From Actinomadura coerulea (GTDB lineage Bacteria > Actinomycetota > Actinomycetes > Streptosporangiales > Streptosporangiaceae): DNA of 64,000 nt. Positions 46,248-54,200 of the stretch are shown in pieces (position 1 is the first letter of the stretch; every line of letters starts with the position of its first letter). The stretch is taken from contig NZ_JACHMQ010000001.1 in assembly GCF_014208105.1 (NCBI RefSeq), positions 2,046,001-2,110,000 of the forward strand, given 5' to 3'. A model generated the notes under the pieces. The model did not search any database. It saw only the letters and a list, made by a program, of their open reading frames with translations, and was not told the DNA's origin. Made by a program: the position numbers and the translations under genes.

Positions 46248-47306
46248 ATGACCGCGCCCGACACGCACCCGCCGGCCCGAGCGGACGACGGCGGAGCGGC
46301 GCGGGACGGCGGGCGGGGGTGGGCCATCCGCGGAACCGGCGCCCACCTGCCCCGCGACGTCGCGCACAGCGCCGACCTGTCCCGCTCGCTGGGCCTGGAG
46401 CCGGACTGGATCGAGCGGCGCACCGGGATCAGGCGGCGGCACGTCGCCGCTCCCGGCGAGGCCGCCTCCGACCTGGCCGCGGCCGCCGCCCGCCGGGCGC
46501 TGGAGGCCGCCGGGCTGGACGCCGCCGACCTCGGCCTGATCGTCCTCGGCACCTCCACGCCCGACGTGATCGCCCCGTCCACCGCCTGCCGCGTGCAGAC
46601 GATGCTGGGCGCCCGCCGCGCCGCCGCGTTCGACATCTCCGCCGCCTGCACCGGGTTCGTGTTCGGGCTGCAGACCGCGATCGGCTGGCTGGCCACCCAG
46701 CGCGGCGCGCCCCCCTACGCGCTGGTCATCGGGGTGGAGGTCTACTCGCGGTTCCTCAACCCCGCCGACCGCGCCACCGCCGCCCTGTTCGGCGACGGCG
46801 CCGCCGCCGCGGTCGTCGGCCCCGCCCCGCCCGGGCACGGCATCGGCCCGATCACCCTCGGGTCGGACGGCTCGGGCGCGGACGACGTCCTCATCCCCGC
46901 GGGCGGCAGCCGCCTGCCCGCGAACGCCGAGACCCTCGCCGCGCTCGGCCACACCATCCACATGGACGGCCGCGCCGTCCGCGACTTCATCACCGCGATC
47001 TTCCCGCGGCTGGTGGCCGAGGCGACCGAGGCGGCCGGGGTCAAGCCCGCCGACCTGGCCCTGGTCGTCCCCCACCAGCCCAACCCGCGGCTGGTCGCCG
47101 CGCTGGCCCCGGACGCCGGGCTGGACCCGGCGCAGCTGGCGATCGTCGGGGACGAGGTCGGCAACATCGGCGCCGCCAGCATCCCCTACGCCCTCGACCG
47201 CGCCGTCCGGACGCACCGCATCGGCCCCGGCGACCTGGTGCTGCTCGCCGGCTTCGGCGCGGGCCTGACCTGGGGGCACACCCTCATCACCTGGCCCCCG
47301 CCCTGA
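46248..47306 (+). CDS. 3-oxoacyl-ACP synthase III family protein (KAS III/FabH-like)
   Basis: 352 aa. The catalytic triad is visible: Cys134 in AFDISAACTGFVFGLQ, His in ALVVPHQPNPRLV and Asn in VGNIGAASIPYAL. The N-terminus RGTGAHLPRDVAHSADL and EPDWIERRTGIRRRHVA is standard for the family. It condenses an acyl-CoA with a malonyl-ACP-like partner, or acts as an acyl-transfer KAS III variant in natural-product pathways. The divergent partners (acyltransferase and acyl-CoA oxidase-like) suggest a small biosynthetic locus separate from primary fatty-acid synthesis. A perfect terminator follows. Confidence 0.9.
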   Translation: MTAPDTHPPARADDGGAARDGGRGWAIRGTGAHLPRDVAHSADLSRSLGLEPDWIERRTGIRRRHVAAPGEAASDLAAAAARRALEAAGLDAADLGLIVLGTSTPDVIAPSTACRVQTMLGARRAAAFDISAACTGFVFGLQTAIGWLATQRGAPPYALVIGVEVYSRFLNPADRATAALFGDGAAAAVVGPAPPGHGIGPITLGSDGSGADDVLIPAGGSRLPANAETLAALGHTIHMDGRAVRDFITAIFPRLVAEATEAAGVKPADLALVVPHQPNPRLVAALAPDAGLDPAQLAIVGDEVGNIGAASIPYALDRAVRTHRIGPGDLVLLAGFGAGLTWGHTLITWPPP

Positions 47307-47342
47307 CCCCGTCCCCGCACGCCGGCCGCGGGCATGCGTGAC

Positions 47343-47382
47343 GGTGGGGGCCCGCGAGCCCTCCGGCTCGCGGGCCCCCACC
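47343..47382. terminator. perfect 18-bp hairpin terminator
   Basis: Arms 47343-47360 and 47365-47382 are perfectly complementary with a CTCC loop. It lies between the convergent KAS III and DoxX genes and can serve both. Confidence 0.88.
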
Positions 47383-47398
47383 GCGCGGACGCGTCCGT

Positions 47399-47851
47399 TC
47401 AGCGCTTCAGCAGGCGCAGCACCTGGCGGGACTCGGCGCGCCGGTCCCAGGCGACGGCGGCGAACACGACCGCGAAGGCCACGGGCAGCAGCGCCCACGC
47501 CGGCTCCAGCACCAGCAGCTGGGTCAGGGCGGCGCCGCCCATCAGGCCGATCAGCCCGGCCGCGGCGAGCCCCGCCAGCCGCGGGACGACCAGCCCGATC
47601 GCGCCGGCGGCCTCGACGGCCCCGGTCAGGTACCGCAGCCACTGGCCCCAGCCGATCTCGTCGAAGGTCCTGACCGCGTCGGCCTGCCCGGCGAACTTGG
47701 GCAGCGCCGAGGCGAAGAACAGGAACGCGGCGAGCAGGATCTGCGCACCCCACAGCACCTTGCGCAGCGTGCGGCGGCCCCCGGCGGAGGATCGGGCGGT
47801 GGTCGGGCGGGTGGCGGTGACGCGGGTGGCGGTGTGGGTCTGGGCGCTCAT
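47399..47851 (-). CDS. DoxX family membrane protein
   Basis: About 150 aa with four predicted helices. The DoxX-type signature is KVLWGAQILLAAFLFFASAL followed by KF and GQWLRYLTGAVEAAGAIGLV. The ATG at 47851 was chosen for the GGAAGGA site upstream; the frame extends 13 codons further. DoxX proteins are quinone-related membrane proteins of poorly defined function, in some bacteria part of a redox or detoxification complex. It is a single gene, with 180 bp without features between it and the next gene. Confidence 0.83.
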   Translation of the reverse strand: MSAQTHTATRVTATRPTTARSSAGGRRTLRKVLWGAQILLAAFLFFASALPKFAGQADAVRTFDEIGWGQWLRYLTGAVEAAGAIGLVVPRLAGLAAAGLIGLMGGAALTQLLVLEPAWALLPVAFAVVFAAVAWDRRAESRQVLRLLKR

Positions 47852-48031
47852 GGCGGCGGTCCTTCCGTGCGCTGTCTCATCGGCTTTCACTGACGCGTCG
47901 CACAGCGGGCCGCCGGATCGACATCGCGCCCCGGATTACTTCGAGATTTTTTCCGCGGCGACGTCACCGCAGGTGGGAGGGCGGTGGACGCGGCGGATGC
48001 GGAGCAGGTGACGAGAAGTGGCCAAGCGCGT

Positions 48032-49435
48032 TCACCAGGGGGACAGCACGAGGGCCTGGACGGCCAGCGCGGTCACCGCCTGCGCCGCCAGCCACGCCCG
48101 CACCCGGGACCGGTCGACGGCGGCGGCGACCGTGAGCCAGGCGGCGAACGGCACCCAGATCCGCTCGACCTCGCCGCGCGTGACGCCGGACGCGTCCAGC
48201 ACCAGCACGCCGAGCAGCGCCGCGCCCGCCAGCGCCGCCACCGCCGCCTCCGGCGCGAACGCCCGGGACCGCGGCCCCCGTCCCAGCACCTCCCGCCACA
48301 GGGCGCCCCGGCCGAGCCGGGCCAGGGTGCGCGGCAGCGCGTGCGCCACCGCCGGACCGGTCAGCAGGCCCAGCACCGCCAGGTTCGCGAACAGGAAGTA
48401 GGCGTAGGAGCGCTGCGCCGATCCGCGGCTGACCAGGTAGGTGTCCAGGGTGGCGCGGACGCCGTCGGGCCACCAGAACCCCAGCAGCGTGAACGCGGCC
48501 GGGACCACCACCAGCCCGGCGCCGGCGGCCACGAGCGCCCGCACCCGCGGACGGCCCAGCACCACGACGGCGAGCGGGACCGCGAACAGGGGCAGCAGCC
48601 CGTAGCTCAGATACGGCAGGCACCCCAGCAGCAGCCCGCCCGTCGCGGCCGGGGCGAGCGCCCGGTTCCGCCCGCCGCGCGCGGCGAGCGCGAGCAGGGC
48701 CGTGCCCCAGGCCGCGACGGCCAGGAAGAACGCGTCCATCGCCGTCGCGATCCACACCGCCAGCGGCGCCAGCGCCAGGAACGGCACCGCGGCCCGCGCC
48801 GCCCGCTCCCCCGCCAGGCACCGCACCGTCACCGCGATCGCCGCCGCCGCCGAAGTCCCGGCCGCGATGACGAGCGCCGCCGCCCAGCCGGTACCGCCGA
48901 GACCGGCCTTCTCCAGCGCCCACAGCACCAGCATCGGCAGCGGCGGATGCCCCCGCACGTGCGTGGTGTAGCCGCCGAGCCGCTCGGTGAAGGTCCGCAG
49001 CCACTCCAGCGGGTCGGGGCGCAGCTGCGCCAGGCCCGCCGGGTACTCGGTCGGGGCGTCCAGCGGCCGCGCGAGCGCGTCCCATCCGTCGCCGGCGGCC
49101 AGTGCCACCGTCCAGGCGGCGGAGGCCGCCCACGCGACCGGCGGCAGCGCGCGCCACGGCAGCCGGGCCGCGAGCGCGGGCAGCGCCGCCACGGCCAGGG
49201 CCGCGACGGCCGCGGCGGGCAGCAGCCGCCAGGGCGGCGGCCATTCCCGCGCCCGGGCGTGCAGCGGGGGCAGCGGGTCCTCGGTGGCCAGGCCCGCGCG
49301 CCGCAGGTACCAGCCCACGGTGAACGCCGCCGCGATCGCGGCCGCCCACACCGCGACCGCGGCCCACCCCGGCCATCCGCGCCCCGCCCGCCTCTCGGCG
49401 GCCTCCGCCCGGCCGTGCGTCTCGGTGAGCGTCAT
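48032..49435 (-). CDS. multi-pass membrane protein, GT-C glycosyltransferase-like
   Basis: 467 aa with about 11-12 predicted helices. A cytoplasmic N-terminus of about 22 residues is followed by WAAVAVWAAAIAAAFTVGWY; a long extracytoplasmic loop (TEYPAGLAQLRPDPLEWLRT, LGGYTTHVRGHPPLPMLVLW) has the acidic and His pattern seen in polyprenyl-phosphate-dependent glycosyltransferases. Its annotation as glycosyltransferase is by architecture; the donor and acceptor are unknown. It is the last gene of the minus-strand operon from 54117. The ATG at 49435 overlaps the stop of the upstream membrane protein (ATGA). Confidence 0.7.
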   Translation of the reverse strand: MTLTETHGRAEAAERRAGRGWPGWAAVAVWAAAIAAAFTVGWYLRRAGLATEDPLPPLHARAREWPPPWRLLPAAAVAALAVAALPALAARLPWRALPPVAWAASAAWTVALAAGDGWDALARPLDAPTEYPAGLAQLRPDPLEWLRTFTERLGGYTTHVRGHPPLPMLVLWALEKAGLGGTGWAAALVIAAGTSAAAAIAVTVRCLAGERAARAAVPFLALAPLAVWIATAMDAFFLAVAAWGTALLALAARGGRNRALAPAATGGLLLGCLPYLSYGLLPLFAVPLAVVVLGRPRVRALVAAGAGLVVVPAAFTLLGFWWPDGVRATLDTYLVSRGSAQRSYAYFLFANLAVLGLLTGPAVAHALPRTLARLGRGALWREVLGRGPRSRAFAPEAAVAALAGAALLGVLVLDASGVTRGEVERIWVPFAAWLTVAAAVDRSRVRAWLAAQAVTALAVQALVLSPW

Positions 49436-49911
49436 CGCCGCGTCTCCTTCCGGGACGGTCGCCGGGCGCGGGTCGCTCCGCCGCGCCCGGACACGCGCCC
49501 GGCCCGGCGGCGGGCGGTGGCCGCGCGGGCCAGAAGGACGCAGGCCGCCGCGGCGGCGATGGCGCCGAGCACGATCGCCAGGTTGCGGCCGTAGGGCAGC
49601 GGGAGGCGGGACGGCTCGTCGGCGCGGCGCCCGTAGGCCAGCACCACGGGGATCGCGACCACGGTCACGCAGGCGCCGATGACCAGCGCCGCGCGCACGA
49701 CGCGCCGCTGCCCCGCGGGCACGAGGCCGGTGAGCGCCCCCGCGGCCAGGACCGCGGGAACAAGGACGGCGTCGTGCAGGACGGCCGCCCCGGCGAACCA
49801 CTTCGCCCATCCGGCCAGGGGGACCTCGTCCACGATCCCGCGCAGCCCGACGCCGATGAGCGCCAGGCCCGCCGCGTACGCCGCCGCCTTCGACACGGTC
49901 CGCGCGTTCAC
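49432..49911 (-). CDS. small multi-pass membrane protein of unknown function
   Basis: 159 aa from the GTG at 49911, which overlaps the molybdo-enzyme stop. Four hydrophobic segments are visible (AAAYAAGLALIGVGLRGIVD, AAVLHDAVLVPAVLAAGALT, AALVIGACVTVVAIPVVLAY, LAIVLGAIAAAAACVLLARA), and the C-terminus is a basic Arg/Gly-rich tail. No named family was recognised. Its placement between a membrane-bound molybdo-enzyme and a GT-C-like protein, with overlaps on both sides, says it belongs to the same functional unit. Confidence 0.75.
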   Translation of the reverse strand: MNARTVSKAAAYAAGLALIGVGLRGIVDEVPLAGWAKWFAGAAVLHDAVLVPAVLAAGALTGLVPAGQRRVVRAALVIGACVTVVAIPVVLAYGRRADEPSRLPLPYGRNLAIVLGAIAAAAACVLLARAATARRRAGRVSGRGGATRARRPSRKETRR

Positions 49912-51062
49912 GACACCACCAGCCGGTGGACCCACTTGGTCTGCATGACCCCGGGCCGGTTCGGGGCGATGAGGCGGCAGGGGTAGCCGTGGTCGAGGGC
50001 GAGGGGGACGCCGTTCATGCCGAGGGCCAGCAGCGTCAGCGGGTCCTGCCAGTGCGGCGGGTTGACCATCGACGTGCGGTAGAGGCCGTGGGCCTGCAGC
50101 GACTCCACCCGCACCTGCGCGTCACCGGCGACACCTGCCAGGCGCAGGACGTCGCGCAGCCGCACGCCCCGCCAGGCCGCCTCCACGCTCCAGCCCTCCA
50201 CGCAGGAGATGGGCAGCCGCGCGTCGTGCTGCGGCAGCGCGCGCAGGTCGGCCAGCGACAGGGTGACGTCCCGCGCGACCCGGCCGGTGACGGTGAGGCG
50301 CCAGCGGGGGTCGCGGGCCTGGGCGGTGACGCCGGTCGCGGCGGCCGACTTGTTGACCGGGACGTCCTGCGGCCCGGTGCCGGGGCGGCGCGGCGCCAGC
50401 ACCGCCAGCGGCGCCAGCGGGGTGACCGCCTCCCCCACCGTGGTGAGCGCGACGACGCCGCTCGCGCCCGCGACGGTGAGCAGGAAGCCGCGGCGCCCGA
50501 CGCCGTCCTCGGGGCGGGTCATGACGGTGCGGCGCGCCTTGGCCCACTGGTCGGCGATGTGGACGACCAGCGCGCCGACCAGGATGTAGGCCGTCCAGTA
50601 GTGCGCGGTGGTGAAGTAGAACCTGAACACGTACCAGTAGGCGACGTTCAGCACCCCGGTGACGAACTGGAACAGCGCCGCGCCGACCAGGACGAACACC
50701 AGCAGCCGCTGCGCGCCGTGGACGAGGGAGCGGACCGGCGGCCACTGCCACAGCCGCGGGTAGACCGTCCACAGCTTGGCCAGCAGGAGCGGGACGGTCG
50801 CCAGCCCGCCGATGACGTGCACGCCCTGGGTGACCCGGTACAGGTTCACCGGCCGCGACGGCCACCGCATCCACCCGGCGGGCTGCTGCATGAAGTGGCT
50901 GACCAGCCCGGTCCCGAAGGACACCAGGACGCTGACGCCCAGGGCGATGCCGAGCCAGGAGGCGATCCGCTCGTCGTGCAGGCGGCTGGTGAACCGTCCC
51001 GGGATGCCGCGCAGCACGGCGGCGGGCGCGGGCGGCCTGTGCCGGCCGGGTGCGGGTCTCAT
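49908..51062 (-). CDS. membrane-anchored molybdopterin-dependent oxidoreductase (sulfite oxidase-like)
   Basis: 384 aa. The N-terminal part (about 20-175) is a cytochrome b561-like four-helix module with His residues (GLVSHFMQQ, VTQGVHVIGGLATV, TTAHYWTAYILVGALVVHIA) that may bind haem. A twin-arginine-like stretch GRRGFLLTVAGASGVVAL precedes the extracytoplasmic Mo domain, whose Mo-ligating Cys is in LPISCVEGWSVEAAWRG. The ending HGYPCRLIAPNRPGVMQTKW is typical. It resembles YedY-type enzymes fused to their own membrane haem partner. The start is the ATG at 51062, overlapping the methyltransferase stop. Confidence 0.85.
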   Translation of the reverse strand: MRPAPGRHRPPAPAAVLRGIPGRFTSRLHDERIASWLGIALGVSVLVSFGTGLVSHFMQQPAGWMRWPSRPVNLYRVTQGVHVIGGLATVPLLLAKLWTVYPRLWQWPPVRSLVHGAQRLLVFVLVGAALFQFVTGVLNVAYWYVFRFYFTTAHYWTAYILVGALVVHIADQWAKARRTVMTRPEDGVGRRGFLLTVAGASGVVALTTVGEAVTPLAPLAVLAPRRPGTGPQDVPVNKSAAATGVTAQARDPRWRLTVTGRVARDVTLSLADLRALPQHDARLPISCVEGWSVEAAWRGVRLRDVLRLAGVAGDAQVRVESLQAHGLYRTSMVNPPHWQDPLTLLALGMNGVPLALDHGYPCRLIAPNRPGVMQTKWVHRLVVS

Positions 51063-51691
51063 GGGCGTTCCTCCACGGGGCGCAGGGTGACGAACCAGCG
51101 GTCCGCGTCCTCCCAGGTCTCGGTCACGGTCGCGGCGCACCGGGCGGCCAGCCCGGCGACGGCGTCGGCGGACACGTGCGCCCAGGGGAACCATTCGCCG
51201 ACCGACCGGTCCGAGCGCAGCCGGAGCGGCTCGACCCGTGAGGCCGAGCCGGGCGGGTCGACCTCCGCCAGCACCCGGCCGCCGGGCGCCAGCAGCGTCA
51301 GGACGCGGCGCAGCAGCGCGGCGGGGTCGCCGCCGATGCCGATGTTGCCGTCGGCGAGCAGCGCGGTGCGCCAGCGCCCGGCGCCGGGCACGCGGCCGAA
51401 CACGTCGCGGCACAGGGCGGGGCCGCCCGCCGCGACGGTCAGCGCGACCGCGGAGGGGGCCAGGTCGATGCCCAGCACCGGCAGGCCGCGGCGGGCCAGC
51501 GCCACCGTCAGCCGGCCCGGTCCCGAGCCGACGTCCAGGGTGGCGCCCTGGCAGCGGTCCAGCAGCCCGCCGTCACCGTCCCGCACGGCCAGCCAGTCGT
51601 GCAGCGGCAGCGGCCGGCGGCGCCCGTCGGCGTGCTCGATCTCCACCGGGGCGCGGCCCCGCAGCGCCTCCTCGTACAGTTCGCCGATCAT
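51059..51691 (-). CDS. class I SAM-dependent methyltransferase
   Basis: 210 aa. Motif I is ATLDVGSGPGRLTVALA, then VLGIDLAPSAVAL and VLTLLAPGGRVLAEVD. A DGNIGIGGDP element in the middle matches a group of actinobacterial methyltransferases encoded beside TIGR04282 glycosyltransferases. The acceptor is unknown, possibly the glycan or lipid made by the neighbouring enzymes. The ATG at 51691 overlaps the stop of the glycosyltransferase upstream, and its own stop overlaps the molybdo-enzyme start. Confidence 0.85.
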   Translation of the reverse strand: MIGELYEEALRGRAPVEIEHADGRRRPLPLHDWLAVRDGDGGLLDRCQGATLDVGSGPGRLTVALARRGLPVLGIDLAPSAVALTVAAGGPALCRDVFGRVPGAGRWRTALLADGNIGIGGDPAALLRRVLTLLAPGGRVLAEVDPPGSASRVEPLRLRSDRSVGEWFPWAHVSADAVAGLAARCAATVTETWEDADRWFVTLRPVEERP

Positions 51692-52371
51692 GCCGGGACG
51701 GTCCGGTCGCCGAGGGCGCGCACGGCGGCGGCGAACAGGCCGTCCGGCGCGGCCGCGGCGACCGCGGCGGCGTCGGCGGGGGTGTCGACGTCGGTGAGCT
51801 CGGGCAGCGTCGCGGTCCGCAGCCCGGCGGCGCGCAGCCGGGCCAGCTGGACCGCGCCGGTGTCGGGGCGCGACATCGGGACGCCGCGCAGCAGCGCCGC
51901 GGCGGGCCGGCGCAGCCCGAGCAGCCAGAACCCGCCGTCGCGGGCGGGCCCGAACACCGCGTCGCGGCGGCCGAGGGCGCGCCGGGCGCGGTCGAGCAGC
52001 GCGGGCGTGACCTGCGGGGTGTCCATGCCGATGAGTACCAGCGGGCGGCCGGCGTCGGCGTCGGCGAAGGCGTGGGCCAGGCGCTCGTCCAGGCCGCCGC
52101 CGCGCTGGGCGACGACGGTGAAGCCGTCCGGCAGCCACGGCCCGGGGTCGCCGGCGAGCGCGAGGACCCGCCGGCCGGCCCTCGCGGCGGCCACGGCGGC
52201 GAGGGTGTCGCGCAGGGACGCCTCGGCGAGCGCGGCGGCCTCGGCGGCGGTGTAGGCGGGCGTGAGGCGGGTCTTCACCCGGCCGGGGACGGGCTGCTTG
52301 GCGATGACGATGATGTCGGCGAGGCCGGCGTCGTCGGGCCCGGGGCCGCCGGGGCGGGGCGCTGCGGTCAT
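51688..52371 (-). CDS. TIGR04282-type (DUF2064) glycosyltransferase
   Basis: 227 aa of the GT-A-like DUF2064 family. It is recognised by IIVIAKQPVPGRVKTRLTPA (nucleotide site), FTVVAQRGGGLDERLAHAFA, LVLIGMDTPQVTPALLDRAR with the divalent-metal Asp, and DGGFWLLGLRRP. Members are annotated with arsenosugar-type or secondary-sugar pathways, but the actual role here is not known. The ATG at 52371 overlaps the GT2 stop. It sits in the operon with GT2, an epimerase and a methyltransferase. Confidence 0.87.
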   Translation of the reverse strand: MTAAPRPGGPGPDDAGLADIIVIAKQPVPGRVKTRLTPAYTAAEAAALAEASLRDTLAAVAAARAGRRVLALAGDPGPWLPDGFTVVAQRGGGLDERLAHAFADADAGRPLVLIGMDTPQVTPALLDRARRALGRRDAVFGPARDGGFWLLGLRRPAAALLRGVPMSRPDTGAVQLARLRAAGLRTATLPELTDVDTPADAAAVAAAAPDGLFAAAVRALGDRTVPA

Positions 52372-53054
52372 CGGGCGACCTCCGCCAGCACGCGGCGCAT
52401 GTCGCGGACGGCGCGGACCGTCCCGCCGAGCGTCCCGGTGACCTTCGAGTCGCCGGTGCGGGGCCGGTAGGGCACGTCGATCTCGCCGATGCGCCAGCCG
52501 GCGCGGGCGGCGCGCAGCACCATCTCCAGGGGGTAGCCGAACCGGCGGTCCCGCAGGCCGAGGGCCAGCAGGGCGTCGCGGCGGGCGGCGCGCATCGGCC
52601 CGAGGTCGCGCAGCCGGGTCCCGGCGCGCCGGTTCAGCGACCGGGCCAGCACGGCGTTGCCCAGGCGGGCGTGCGGCGGCCACGCGCCCGGCCCGGTCGG
52701 CCGCCGCCGCCCCAGCACCAGACCCGGCGGCGGCAGGCCCGGTGACAGAGTCGGCGGCGACAGGGCGCCGAGCGCGGCGACCAGCCGGGGCAGGTCGGCG
52801 GGGTCGAGCGAGGCGTCGGCGTCCATCACGCACACCACCTCGGTCTCGGCGGCGCGCAGGCCGGCGTGGCAGGCGGCGCCGAAGCCGCGCTGCGGCGCCG
52901 CCACGACGCGGGCGCCGCGGTCCGCGGCAACGCGCGCGGAGTCGTCGGTGGAGGCGTTGTCGACCACCAGGGCGCGGAACCCCTCGGGCATCCGGTCCAG
53001 CACCCAGGGCAACGCCTCGGCCTCGTTCAGGCACGGGAGAACCACATCGATCAC
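52368..53054 (-). CDS. family 2 glycosyltransferase
   Basis: 228 aa GT-A fold transferase resembling dolichol-phosphate mannosyltransferase-like enzymes. The nucleotide-sugar site opens with IDVVLPCLNEAEALPWVLD, then ALVVDNASTDDSA, and the DxD motif is in VVCVMDADASLDP. It lacks C-terminal membrane helices, so it is a soluble or peripheral enzyme. The start is the GTG at 53054; the stop overlaps the TIGR04282 gene. It would transfer a sugar to a lipid carrier for use by the GT-C-like protein further down the operon (inferred). Confidence 0.87.
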   Translation of the reverse strand: MIDVVLPCLNEAEALPWVLDRMPEGFRALVVDNASTDDSARVAADRGARVVAAPQRGFGAACHAGLRAAETEVVCVMDADASLDPADLPRLVAALGALSPPTLSPGLPPPGLVLGRRRPTGPGAWPPHARLGNAVLARSLNRRAGTRLRDLGPMRAARRDALLALGLRDRRFGYPLEMVLRAARAGWRIGEIDVPYRPRTGDSKVTGTLGGTVRAVRDMRRVLAEVAR

Positions 53055-53091
53055 AGCTCAGACGCTACTTTCGGTGACGGGGCGGCGACCC

Positions 53092-54117
53092 TTACGAACT
53101 GGTGACGTGCGGCAGGGCGAACTCGGCCATGCCCTCGGCGAACGGCACCCGCGGGCGGAAGCCGAGCTCGCGGCGGGCGCGGTCGGGCCTGGCGACGATG
53201 TGGCGGACGTCCCCGAGCCGGTAGTCCCCGGTGACGCGGGGCCGGGGGCCGCCGAACGCGTCGGCGAGCGCGCCGGCCATGTCGCCGACGGTGCGGGGGT
53301 CGCCGCTGGCGATGTTGTAGGCGCGCAGGGCGCCGGCCTCGGGCGGGGCGGCCGCGGCGCGCTCCAGCGCCAGCGCGTTCGCGCGCGCGACGTCGCGGAC
53401 GTGGACGAAGTCGCGGCGCTGCGCGCCGTCCTCGAACACCAGCGGCTCCCGCCCGTCCATCAGCCGCGACCGGAAGATCGCCGCGACGCCGGCGTAGGGG
53501 GTGTCGCGCGGCATCCGCGGCCCGTAGACGTTGTGGTAGCGCAGCGCGGCGACGAACCCGCCGGTCGCGCGCGCCCAGGACGCGGCCAGGTGCTCCTGGG
53601 CGAGCTTGGTGTCGGCGTAGGCGTTGCGGGGGCCGGGCGGGGCCTCCTCACCGACGGCACCGGGGGCGAGCGGCTGCCCGCACGCCGGGCACGGCGGCTC
53701 GAACCGCCCGGCGCGCAGCGCGTCCAGCGCGCGGGGTCCGGGGCGGACGGGTCCGTGGACGGCGCAGGTGTAGGCGCCCTCCCCGTACACGACCATCGAG
53801 GACGCCAGCACCAGGGTCCCGACGCCGGCGCGGGCCATCTCGGCCAGCAGCACGGCGGTGCCCTGCACGTTGGCGGAGGTGTAGTCGGGCAGGTCGGACA
53901 CGTCGACGCCGAGGCCGACCTTGGCGGCCTGGTGGCAGACGGCGTCGACGCCCTCCAGCCGCCGCGCGACCGCGGCGGCGTCGCGGACGTCGGCGGGCGG
54001 GTCGCCGAGGCCGTCGGGGCGCGTGTCGAGCCCGCGGACCTGGTGGCCGGCGGCGGTCAGGGCCTCGGCGATGTGCGAGCCGACGAACCCGGCCGACCCG
54101 GTGAGCAGTACGTTCAT
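53092..54117 (-). CDS. NAD-dependent epimerase/dehydratase
   Basis: 341-aa extended SDR. Rossmann motif GSAGFVGSHIAEAL, catalytic Ser region LVLASSMVVYGEGAY and Y-x-x-x-K in NAYADTKLAQEH. A CPACGQP pair in the middle (FEPPCPACGQPLAP), which could bind zinc, is an insertion unusual for the family. It probably makes the nucleotide sugar used by the following glycosyltransferases. The ATG at 54117 stands seven bases after TACCTT, a likely leaderless promoter. It is the first gene of the operon that ends at 48032, with 37 bp to the GT2 gene. Confidence 0.88.
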   Translation of the reverse strand: MNVLLTGSAGFVGSHIAEALTAAGHQVRGLDTRPDGLGDPPADVRDAAAVARRLEGVDAVCHQAAKVGLGVDVSDLPDYTSANVQGTAVLLAEMARAGVGTLVLASSMVVYGEGAYTCAVHGPVRPGPRALDALRAGRFEPPCPACGQPLAPGAVGEEAPPGPRNAYADTKLAQEHLAASWARATGGFVAALRYHNVYGPRMPRDTPYAGVAAIFRSRLMDGREPLVFEDGAQRRDFVHVRDVARANALALERAAAAPPEAGALRAYNIASGDPRTVGDMAGALADAFGGPRPRVTGDYRLGDVRHIVARPDRARRELGFRPRVPFAEGMAEFALPHVTSS

Positions 54118-54130
54118 GCGCACGAAGGTA
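54118..54130 (-). promoter_or_regulatory. -10 box for the glycosyltransferase operon
   Basis: Minus-strand TACCTT (54125-54130) fits TANNNT and ends seven bases before the epimerase ATG, which indicates a leaderless transcript for the seven-gene operon. Confidence 0.45.
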
Positions 54131-54200
54131 GGCCGCACGGCCCGGCCGGGGCCGCCTGGACGGGCCGGTCAAGGCACCTTGTTCGAACCTTGTAAGAACT

